DNA of 5,102 bases, taken from NCBI GenBank assembly GCA_947175845.1, contig CAMWOK010000227.1, forward strand, positions 1 to 5,102, read 5' to 3'. Origin of the DNA: an uncultured Lachnospiraceae bacterium (GTDB taxonomy: Bacteria > Bacillota > Clostridia > Lachnospirales > Lachnospiraceae). A program made the position numbers and the translations under genes. The notes beneath the pieces were generated by a model. It did no database searches. It worked only from the letters and a program-made list of their open reading frames with translations, and was not told where the DNA came from. Shown piece by piece: positions 1 through 5,102 of the stretch. Each line of letters starts with the position of its first letter. Position 1 is the stretch's first letter.

Positions 1-1192
1 TCCCATATCCGAGCGCATGAAAAACGCCGACAGCCAGAAAATACATACACAGAAACGGCAGTCCGATACAAAATCCTCTCATAAACCGGATACCGTGTTC
101 GATGATGGCCGGATTGTCCATAAAAAAGCGCACCACGCCGTCCGCGTCGATGAAGAAAAATGCTGCCGCCGCCGTGATAAAGCCCACGCTGATCTCCCCT
201 GCAAACACAATTGCCGCCCGCATACGCTTCTGGTTCCCGCTGGCGTAATTATAGCTCACCAGCGGCATGATTCCCTGGGAGACGCCCATGCAGACATACA
301 TCGGCACCATATAAATCTTCTGCGTGATCCCCATGGCTGCCACCGCGTCAGCGCCAAACGCTGACGTGAAATTATTCAGAATCGTCATGCCTGTCACATT
401 CAGCAGATTCTGTATGGAAGCTGGGATTCCCACGCCGCACACACCGAGCACAATCGCCCCTCTGAGGCAGAACCTGTCCGGGCGGATGCAGACACATGTG
501 CTATTTCTTCGAACGTACAGCAGCACCAGAAAATATGCACAAGCGACACAGTTTGACAGAAACGTGGCAAGTCCGGCTCCCGCAGCCCCCATACCCATTC
601 CCCACGGAAGGATAAAAATGGGATCCAGCACGATATTCAGAAGGCATCCGCTCATCGTCCCGATGCTCGCGTGCAGGGCCGACCCCTCAGCGCGGACCAT
701 GTACGCCAGAACCACATTCAATATGGCGGGCACCGCACCGCAGGTCACCGTCCATTTCATATAGTCCGACGTCGCCTGCACGGTCACCGCATCCGCCCCC
801 AGAAGCGCCAAAAGCGGCGTCTTGCCGATCGTACATGCAAGCGAAAAAATGACTCCGCAGGTCAATGCACAGTAAAACCCGAAAGCGGAACTTCTGTGAA
901 CCGTGTCGTAATCTTTGCGTCCCAGTGCCCGGCTCATCATGCTCGAGCTCCCCACGCCAAACAGGTTGTTGATGGCGTTGAAGGCGAGCAGCACCGGCCC
1001 TGCAAGCGTCACCGCCGCATTCTGCACAGGATCATTTAATATTCCCACAAAGTAGGTGTCCGCCAGATTGTAGAGCACCATCACCAGAGAGCTGATGATC
1101 GTAGGTATGCACAGTGTCGCCACCGCCTTTGGAATTGGCACGCTCTCAAAGACTGCCGTTTTGGATTGCGCGTTGCGTTTTGTATTACTCAT
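1..1192 (-). CDS. MATE family efflux transporter, C-terminus cut by window edge
   Basis: Membrane antiporter of the multidrug and toxic compound extrusion (MATE) family, which exports cationic drugs or metabolites in exchange for Na+ or H+. The substrate cannot be read from the sequence. I translated 397 uninterrupted codons from the ATG at 1192-1190; family members have about 450 residues, so roughly the last 50 lie beyond the left edge. Family hallmarks in order: NLADTYFVG (residues 42-50), GVGSSSMMSRALGRKD (79-94), YMVRAEG (164-170), NIVLDPIFI (186-194), then the second pseudo-symmetric half with GIPASIQNLLN (255-265), ADAVAAMGIT (281-290), GVSQGIMPLVSYNYASGN (303-320) and FHALGYG (391-397). 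The start is supported by GGAGTG at 1203-1208, ten bases upstream. It lies 31 bases downstream of the CPBP protease gene on the same strand with no visible terminator between, so co-transcription is likely. The pattern recalls the MepA/DinF-like clostridial MATE branch, but subgroup is inference. Confidence 0.95.
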   Translation of the reverse strand, partial: MSNTKRNAQSKTAVFESVPIPKAVATLCIPTIISSLVMVLYNLADTYFVGILNDPVQNAAVTLAGPVLLAFNAINNLFGVGSSSMMSRALGRKDYDTVHRSSAFGFYCALTCGVIFSLACTIGKTPLLALLGADAVTVQATSDYMKWTVTCGAVPAILNVVLAYMVRAEGSALHASIGTMSGCLLNIVLDPIFILPWGMGMGAAGAGLATFLSNCVACAYFLVLLYVRRNSTCVCIRPDRFCLRGAIVLGVCGVGIPASIQNLLNVTGMTILNNFTSAFGADAVAAMGITQKIYMVPMYVCMGVSQGIMPLVSYNYASGNQKRMRAAIVFAGEISVGFITAAAAFFFIDADGVVRFFMDNPAIIEHGIRFMRGFCIGLPFLCMYFLAVGVFHALGYG

Positions 1193-1223
1193 ATTCTGTA
1201 TTCACTCCCATCCTCTGTCTGTC

Positions 1224-2093
1224 TCAGCCCGCAGACTGCGTGCCGCGCTCTGCCCTGCCCATATACCATACCGCCAGCGCGCTCGCCACCACCACGCCGA
1301 TGGCAAACGCCCAGGTCTGGCAGAACTCAGGAAGCATTGCCGCCACAAAGGTAAGCATATTGTAAAACAGATGCATAAAGACACACGGAATTACCGACCG
1401 GCTCTTAACCGCAACATATCCAAGTGCCGCCCCGACCGGAAGCACGTAGATTCCCTGCACCCAGTTTGCATGAAAAATCCCGAACAGAACTGCCTGAATG
1501 ACAATCGCGGCCGGCATCGAAAAATGTCTCTGCAGATTTCTGAGAATGAGCCCCCGCATGATACACTCCTCGTTGATCGGCGCCAGAAGCACTGCGGCCA
1601 TCATCGCGAGTATCTCACTCCCTCCAAGTGCCATGTCCATCATTTCGTTGTACGCCTCCATCGTATCCGGGCTGACAACCGCGATGACCGCAGAGATCAG
1701 GATCGCCACATAATAAAGCCCGCAGCAGGCGATGACTATCATTGCAAACGGCTTGATTCTGAGCACCTTTTCCCTGAAATACCGCCTGTCCTGCTCTGTC
1801 CTCTTTCTGCCCCAGACAATCCAGTAGGCCGGCAGCGAAAACAGGGTGGACACCAGCGTCGCCACCAAGGTCAGCAGTGTCATGAAGCGGCCGCCTGACG
1901 TGGTGTCCCACAGCGCATTCAATGCCTGATCCGCATCGCCCCCCGCACTGAGCATGTGCGCTGTCAGCGCAGCAGTTGTCCCGACTAAACTGACAAAGAC
2001 CTGCAGCATCATAAACAGCAGCATGATCGCACAGCTTGCCAGAATCCCCTCCACAAATTTTTTGCCAGCCCCTTCATTCCTGTTATATTCCAT
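1224..2093 (-). CDS. CPBP family intramembrane glutamic endopeptidase (CAAX protease/Abi type)
   Basis: Predicted integral membrane protease of the CPBP (CAAX protease and bacteriocin-processing, formerly Abi) family, 289 residues. All three family motifs are present: EExxxR as E175 E176 C I M R180, FxxxH as F204 G I F H208, and the last-helix HxxxN as H241 L F Y N245. These supply the catalytic glutamates and histidines, so the protein should be active. Hydrophobic segments are visible at about 17-46, 70-94, 115-140, 160-173, 194-209, 214-228, 233-251 and 260-278. The start chosen is the ATG at 2093-2091, because GGAGG at 2100-2104 sits six bases upstream; an in-frame TTG at 2120 would add nine residues but has no such site. 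Homologues process prenylated proteins in eukaryotes, and in Firmicutes are linked to bacteriocin self-immunity or peptide maturation. The substrate here is unknown. It heads a probable two-gene unit with the MATE exporter and is divergent from the FliD-like gene. Confidence 0.95.
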   Translation of the reverse strand: MEYNRNEGAGKKFVEGILASCAIMLLFMMLQVFVSLVGTTAALTAHMLSAGGDADQALNALWDTTSGGRFMTLLTLVATLVSTLFSLPAYWIVWGRKRTEQDRRYFREKVLRIKPFAMIVIACCGLYYVAILISAVIAVVSPDTMEAYNEMMDMALGGSEILAMMAAVLLAPINEECIMRGLILRNLQRHFSMPAAIVIQAVLFGIFHANWVQGIYVLPVGAALGYVAVKSRSVIPCVFMHLFYNMLTFVAAMLPEFCQTWAFAIGVVVASALAVWYMGRAERGTQSAG

Positions 2094-2098
2094 ATCAA

Positions 2099-2104
2099 CC
2101 CTCC
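2099..2104 (-). promoter_or_regulatory. Ribosome binding site of the CPBP protease
   Basis: On the minus strand GGAGGG lies five bases before the ATG at 2093 (core GGAGG six bases before). It decides the start: the longer in-frame reading from TTG at 2120 would place this site inside the coding region. Confidence 0.85.
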
Positions 2105-2137
2105 ATGCAGTTTCCGTCAAACTGATTCACTTTCTAT

Positions 2138-2166
2138 ACCGTAACACGCCCGTCGGATTCTGTCAA
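2138..2166 (-). promoter_or_regulatory. Putative sigma-A promoter for the CPBP-MATE unit
   Basis: Minus strand: a perfect -35 hexamer TTGACA (2161-2166), a 17-base spacer, then TACGGT (2138-2143), a weak -10 matching TATAAT at three of six positions. A better-looking TATAGA lies at 2133-2138 but the spacer would be 22 bases. The -35 is convincing; the exact -10 is not. The leader to the ATG at 2093 would be about 40 bases. Confidence 0.5.
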
Positions 2167-2207
2167 ACCCAGTTCAATTGTTTCTTTGTGAAATTATGGA
2201 AAACTCA

Positions 2208-2236
2208 TTGATTTTTGTGCAGGAAAAGTATAAAAT
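2208..2236 (+). promoter_or_regulatory. Putative sigma-A promoter for the FliD-like gene
   Basis: Plus strand: TTGATT (2208-2213, four of six to TTGACA), a 17-base spacer, then TAAAAT (2231-2236, five of six to TATAAT). It lies in an A/T-rich stretch about 50 bases before the ATG at 2286. The overlapping TATAAA (2229-2234) is an alternative with a 15-base spacer. The position and A/T richness fit a housekeeping promoter; a flagellar sigma-D promoter was looked for and is not convincing. Confidence 0.5.
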
Positions 2237-2271
2237 AAGAATAGCATACCAATTATCAAATTTATTTAGTG

Positions 2272-2277
2272 AAGGAG
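2272..2277 (+). promoter_or_regulatory. Ribosome binding site of the FliD-like gene
   Basis: AAGGAG lies eight bases before the ATG at 2286. The in-frame ATG at 2280 would be only two bases from it, and the in-frame TTG at 2178 lies upstream of the promoter, so 2286 is the best start. Confidence 0.85.
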
Positions 2278-2285
2278 TGATGAGT

Positions 2286-3488
2286 ATGTCATTTAATTTT
2301 TGGAACAGTTCTTCGCTGTACGGTTCCAACAACGGTTCCACAAACCTGTACAGCCTGTTCTCCGAGCGAAACGCAATAAAGAACGGAACATACAAAAAAC
2401 TGCTCAAATCTTACTATAGTTCTTTAGGAGAAGCTTCTGACTCAGAGACGTCCTCCGGCAGCAGACGCGGCTCAAACAACATTATCGACAAGCTGCTTCG
2501 GGAAAAAATGTACCCCACCGTTTCCGAGGAGACGCAGAAGGCAAATTCTGACCTGACCTCGGGGATTGGCAGCCTGAAGTCCTCCGTGTCAACGCTGCAG
2601 AGCGAAAAGACCTTTGAGGATACTGAAAACGGCTCAACCGCTGCGGAAAAAGTTGTCTCCGCGATGAAATCATACGTGGCAAACTACAACGATGTCGTGA
2701 CAGCGTCCAAGAGCTCCACGCTCACAAACAAGACTGCGTATGTCGCAAACATGATGAGCACCACCTCAAAATTTGAGAAAGAGCTCGGTGAGATCGGCGT
2801 CATGCTGAAGAAGGACAGCACGCTCCAGCTCGACGAGACCAAGTTAAAGGGAGCAGATCTCTCGAAGGTGCAGAAGCTGTTCTCCGCAGACAACATTCAA
2901 AGCTACGGCTCCACAATCGCCTCCCGCATCAAATTTGCAGGCGGCAGCTCCAATACCACCACGGGATCAACCAACAACAGCACAAGCACCGATGACAAGA
3001 AGCCGACAGGCTCAGGTGCAGCTGCGCTCAAGACGGACGGCGAGGCGCTTGCGTCAAGCGAGCTCTATGCAAAGACAAAGGATAAAGACGGCAATGAGAC
3101 ATACGACATCTCCAAGATCCTCTCCACTGCAAAGAGCTTTGTGAGCAACTACAACACCATGTTTGACAAGGCTGAGTCCAGCACCAATTCCGGCGTGCTG
3201 TCCAACCTGTCCTACATCCGGGAGAGAACGGCAAACAACACGAAGGCGCTCAAAGAGTTCGGATTCACTGTGGACAAAAAGGGCAGACTGTCTCTCGACG
3301 AGGAGACCTTCAAAAAGGCAGACATGGATAAAGTACACGACTTTTTCAAGAGTTATGGTTCCTATGTTGCAAGCAACGCATCCCGTGTGGACTACTACAT
3401 GAACACCAAAGCAAACGCAGCAAGCGGATATACCTCCAAGGCATCCTACAACATACCGCCTGTCTCCGATTACAGTACATCTATCTGA
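2286..3488 (+). CDS. Hypothetical protein with two tandem FliD C-terminal-like modules
   Basis: A 400-residue protein I cannot name with certainty. It has no cysteine, one tryptophan (W6), no signal peptide and no membrane segment, and is rich in Ser, Thr, Asn and Lys, a composition like flagellar axial proteins. Residues 1-20 are Ser/Asn-rich, followed by a basic segment with NGTYKKLLKSYY (33-44) and a Ser-rich stretch (45-64). Two modules follow (121-215 and 276-365). Each opens with KS(Y/F)V(A/S)NYN and ends with an (I/F)G...L.LDE..(L/F)K.AD..KV pattern and SYGS. The NYN and 'Gi...G.L.lDe.kl' patterns resemble the C-terminal domain of FliD, the flagellar cap that helps flagellin polymerise. 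A Ser/Thr/Asn linker (about 219-248) separates them. The coiled-coil ends and hook-association features of a full FliD are not evident, so it may be a structural relative rather than a true cap. The gene stands alone: no flagellar gene is adjacent. Export through the flagellar apparatus is possible but inferred. Confidence 0.85.
   Translation: MSFNFWNSSSLYGSNNGSTNLYSLFSERNAIKNGTYKKLLKSYYSSLGEASDSETSSGSRRGSNNIIDKLLREKMYPTVSEETQKANSDLTSGIGSLKSSVSTLQSEKTFEDTENGSTAAEKVVSAMKSYVANYNDVVTASKSSTLTNKTAYVANMMSTTSKFEKELGEIGVMLKKDSTLQLDETKLKGADLSKVQKLFSADNIQSYGSTIASRIKFAGGSSNTTTGSTNNSTSTDDKKPTGSGAAALKTDGEALASSELYAKTKDKDGNETYDISKILSTAKSFVSNYNTMFDKAESSTNSGVLSNLSYIRERTANNTKALKEFGFTVDKKGRLSLDEETFKKADMDKVHDFFKSYGSYVASNASRVDYYMNTKANAASGYTSKASYNIPPVSDYSTSI
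2646..2930 (+). repeat. FliD-like protein module, copy 1
   Basis: Codes for residues 121-215 of the FliD-like protein. It aligns without gaps to copy 2 for 75 residues (121-195 against 276-350), with about 26 identities by hand count. The shared blocks are KS.V.NYN, SST, and L.LDE...K.AD..KV. Copy 1 then carries about five extra residues before the shared SYGS..AS block. The repeat is at protein level; the DNA has diverged, so the duplication is old. Confidence 0.8.
3111..3380 (+). repeat. FliD-like protein module, copy 2
   Basis: Codes for residues 276-365, the second module, 155 residues downstream of copy 1. It carries KSFVSNYN (283-290), LSLDEE (335-340), KADMDKV (344-350) and SYGSYVAS (356-363). 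A short 35-residue tail follows, ending in an aromatic/Pro/Ser stretch with no anchor or sorting motif. Confidence 0.8.
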
Positions 3489-3512
3489 TCCAAAAATACG
3501 AAAAGAACACAT

Positions 3513-3557
3513 AAATGGTGGCCAAACGCTGTAAGACCCAGCGCCCCGCCACCATTT
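3513..3557. terminator. Nested-hairpin bidirectional terminator
   Basis: A perfect ten-base stem pairs AAATGGTGGC (3513-3522) with GCCACCATTT (3548-3557). Inside it a second five-base stem pairs CGCTG (3527-3531) with CAGCG (3539-3543) around a seven-base loop. On the plus strand it begins 24 bases after the FliD-like stop and ends in TTTT. On the minus strand it begins nine bases after the permease stop and is followed by T-rich sequence. It fills the gap between two converging genes, so it probably stops transcription from both. The T-tracts are short and broken, so efficiency is uncertain. Confidence 0.7.
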
Positions 3558-3566
3558 TCAATGCCG

Positions 3567-4235
3567 CTAAAACTCCTTTTTCTCCATGATCCTGCAAGAG
3601 ATCCTGTAGGACAGCAACAGCAGCGCTGCAAGGACAGCCGCCACCAGCAAAGATATTCCCTCGACGCCCAGACTGGCAAATCCACCCCTGATCGCCGCAT
3701 CGTCAAAACCGGAAAACTCACTGAGTGAGCCGAGCATTCCCATACCGGCTGACATGACGCCAATCAGCACAACCGTCACAATCCTGCTCTTCTCCCGCCC
3801 AAATTTTATCTGCAGCGGAACTTCCAGCGCGAGCATCAGATATGCCAGCGGCAGCGAGACTGCCAGCATGAGAAAAAACTGCCAGAATCCTGTCTCCTCC
3901 CCCTTTACAGCATGAACCAGCCACGAAATCAGATTCATAACTGCACCGGGGATCGTCGTCAGCAAAATCCCAAATATATATTTTTCAAAGACATAGTCTC
4001 TCCTCGACACCGGAAGTGTAAACAGATACCGGAAACCATTCTCGTATTCGTCATAGCCAAACGTGCCAAGCAGCAGAACGGCACACAATGGCGCAATATA
4101 CCCTGCAAAAAACTGCATGTTGAGACTGCCCGACATCAGTACTCCAAAAACAATCACCATGATAAAGAAAAATTTCATCTGCGATTTCATCAATTGATAA
4201 TCCTTGATCATTAATCCCCTGACTGCCCTGCTCAT
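3567..4235 (-). CDS. ABC-2 type transporter permease (ABC2_membrane_5-like)
   Basis: Membrane subunit of an ABC exporter, 222 residues, working with the ATPase encoded just upstream. Six hydrophobic segments are visible at about 22-36, 42-59, 87-107, 117-137, 152-170 and 192-211. The loop after the second holds the family-typical pattern DEYENGFRYLFTLPVSRRDY (62-81), leading into VFEKY; 'LPVSR...V..KY' is characteristic of the ABC2_membrane_5 group, and this loop is the likely contact with the ATPase. The start ATG at 4235 is well supported by AGGAGG at 4244-4249, eight bases upstream. It follows the ATPase gene by 42 bases on the same strand, so translation from one message is expected. The protein ends in a basic tail (RIMEKKEF). 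The substrate is unknown; related YtrB-type systems respond to cell-envelope-active compounds. Confidence 0.9.
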   Translation of the reverse strand: MSRAVRGLMIKDYQLMKSQMKFFFIMVIVFGVLMSGSLNMQFFAGYIAPLCAVLLLGTFGYDEYENGFRYLFTLPVSRRDYVFEKYIFGILLTTIPGAVMNLISWLVHAVKGEETGFWQFFLMLAVSLPLAYLMLALEVPLQIKFGREKSRIVTVVLIGVMSAGMGMLGSLSEFSGFDDAAIRGGFASLGVEGISLLVAAVLAALLLLSYRISCRIMEKKEF

Positions 4236-4243
4236 ATCGTTAT

Positions 4244-4249
4244 CCTCCT
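4244..4249 (-). promoter_or_regulatory. Strong ribosome binding site of the ABC permease
   Basis: A perfect AGGAGG on the minus strand lies eight bases before the ATG at 4235. It fixes the permease start and excludes the internal Met at residue 9. Confidence 0.85.
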
Positions 4250-4277
4250 AAATTCAATCCATCTGTGTCATTGCATC

Positions 4278-5102
4278 TCAATGTTTTGTCATCATCGTGA
4301 TCACTTCATCAATCGTGCCCTTCTCCATCACCACCCCAGGATAATTGTCCAGATAGAACTGTTTCTGGTTCGTCAGACAGCTGTAGCCAAAACTTTCCTG
4401 CCTCGTCTGCAGCAAATGCGATCTGTCCATCCTGTCAAACTGCTCCTGTGTCACTTTCATCACCCCATATGCACTTAAAAGCACATCCGTGTCTTCATGG
4501 AGCACAATCTTTCCGCTGTCAATCAGATAGACGTCATCGCAGATCCCCTCCAGGTCACTCGAAATATGGGAACTGATGATAATGCTGCGCTTTCCATCTT
4601 CCATGTATTCGCGCAGCAGCCCCAGCAGTTCATCCCGCGCGACAACGTCAAGACCCGCGGTCGGCTCATCGAGAATCAGCAGCCTGGCATTGTGCGAAAG
4701 CGCCGCCAGAATCTGCAGTTTGCGCTTCATTCCGGTGGAAAACTCCTTGATTTTCTTTTTGAGCGGAAGTTCCATCTTCTCACAGTCCGCCACAAATTTT
4801 TTCTTTGAAAAATCGGCGTACAGGGCGTCCAGCACAGGCAGAAGCTCCCGAATCGTCAGATAGCTGCAAAATCCTGCGTCGGAGAGCACGACTCCAATCT
4901 GTTCCCGATCTGCCTGTGTGAGTGACGCCCCATCCTTTCCAAACACCTTGATTGTGCCTCCATCCACCTGGATCAGCCCCAGAATTGCGTTAAACGCCGT
5001 GCTCTTGCCCGCCCCGTTTCTCCCGATCAGCCCTGTGACCTGCCACACCTGAACTTCCATGTAACAGTCCAGACGAAAATTTTCATATTGTTTGATTACA
5101 TT
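4278..5102 (-). CDS. ABC transporter ATP-binding protein, N-terminus cut by window edge
   Basis: Nucleotide-binding subunit that powers the adjacent ABC-2 permease. The open frame runs to the last base of the window; the first visible residues (NVIKQYENFRLDC) are the normal N-terminal strand of this family, so the start codon lies beyond 5102. The ATG at 5060 is internal: it has no ribosome site and would leave only twelve residues before Walker A. In visible-residue numbering (274 residues): Walker A GRNGAGKST (27-35), signature FSTGMKRK (121-128), Walker B LLILDEPTAGLD (141-152) with catalytic E146, and H-loop H179 in SSHISSDLEG. The Q-loop region reads VVLSDAGF (71-78) without a clear glutamine. 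A residue that is usually glycine before the Walker A strand is tryptophan (W20). The C-terminal part after about 200 is the accessory segment seen in CcmA/YtrB-like ATPases. A GntR-family regulator often lies upstream in such operons, but cannot be seen here. Confidence 0.95.
   Translation of the reverse strand, partial: NVIKQYENFRLDCYMEVQVWQVTGLIGRNGAGKSTAFNAILGLIQVDGGTIKVFGKDGASLTQADREQIGVVLSDAGFCSYLTIRELLPVLDALYADFSKKKFVADCEKMELPLKKKIKEFSTGMKRKLQILAALSHNARLLILDEPTAGLDVVARDELLGLLREYMEDGKRSIIISSHISSDLEGICDDVYLIDSGKIVLHEDTDVLLSAYGVMKVTQEQFDRMDRSHLLQTRQESFGYSCLTNQKQFYLDNYPGVVMEKGTIDEVITMMTKH

Noticed and set aside
17..1039. Three overlapping plus-strand open frames in the left part
   Set aside because: All are antisense to the MATE transporter, whose minus-strand frame is continuous and motif-rich over the whole stretch.
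1095..1898. A long plus-strand open frame of 267 codons
   Set aside because: It lies antisense to the CPBP protease and the start of the MATE gene, both of which show full family motifs. Its translation is rich in His, Arg, Cys and Pro with no recognisable domain and no ribosome site, as expected for a shadow frame.
2231..2256. Possible flagellar sigma-D (sigma-28) promoter before the FliD-like gene
   Set aside because: TAAA at 2231 is followed 14 bases later by CCAATTA, which matches the CCGATAT -10 at only about four of seven positions. A sigma-A reading fits better, though a degenerate sigma-D site is not excluded.
2178..2285. Extended N-terminus of the FliD-like protein from TTG at 2178 or ATG at 2280
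   Set aside because: The likely promoter (2208-2236) and ribosome site (2272-2277) lie inside the TTG extension. The ATG at 2280 is only two bases from the ribosome site, whereas the ATG at 2286 has ideal spacing.
3054..3512. A 152-codon minus-strand open frame
   Set aside because: It is antisense to the FliD-like gene, is Cys/Val-rich without any domain and has no ribosome site. The plus-strand protein has clear internal repeats, which shows that strand is the coding one.
1..5102. tRNA, rRNA, riboswitch, CRISPR array, insertion sequence or phage attachment site
   Set aside because: I read both strands for cloverleaf-type arms, spaced repeats and terminal inverted repeats and saw none. The only gaps between genes are 31, 192, 78 and 42 bases.

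Overview
The window looks like a chromosomal stretch from a Gram-positive, low-to-mid GC Firmicute. The best guess is a motile Lachnospiraceae-type Clostridium (Roseburia/Eubacterium-like), inferred from the strong AGGAGG-type ribosome sites, the gene families and the flagellar-cap-like protein. Genus is not proven by the sequence. Five protein genes fill almost the whole window. No RNA gene, insertion sequence, CRISPR array or phage gene is visible, and no gene-free stretch exceeds about 200 bases.

Left part, minus strand: a CPBP-family intramembrane protease (2093 to 1224) is followed 31 bases later by a MATE-family multidrug/metabolite exporter that begins at 1192 and runs off the left edge. 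The two probably form one transcription unit, read from a promoter near 2138-2166.

Centre, plus strand: a 400-residue, cysteine-free, Ser/Thr-rich protein (2286-3488) is transcribed away from the protease. It contains two tandem copies of a module resembling the C-terminal part of the flagellar cap protein FliD, joined by a Ser/Thr/Asn-rich linker. It has no signal peptide and no flagellar gene beside it. This is the least ordinary gene here.

Right part, minus strand: an ABC transporter ATPase enters from the right edge with its start codon outside the window (visible 5102 to 4278). It is followed 42 bases later by a six-helix ABC-2 type permease (4235 to 3567). Together they form a compact exporter of the YtrB/CcmA ATPase plus ABC2_membrane_5 permease kind. 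The permease and the FliD-like gene converge on a nested perfect hairpin (3513-3557) that probably terminates transcription from both sides.

The modules are not obviously one pathway: a protease/exporter pair, an orphan surface- or flagellum-related protein, and an ABC exporter. I see no strong case for a new multi-gene system. The duplicated FliD-like protein and the divergent control region beside it deserve the closest look.
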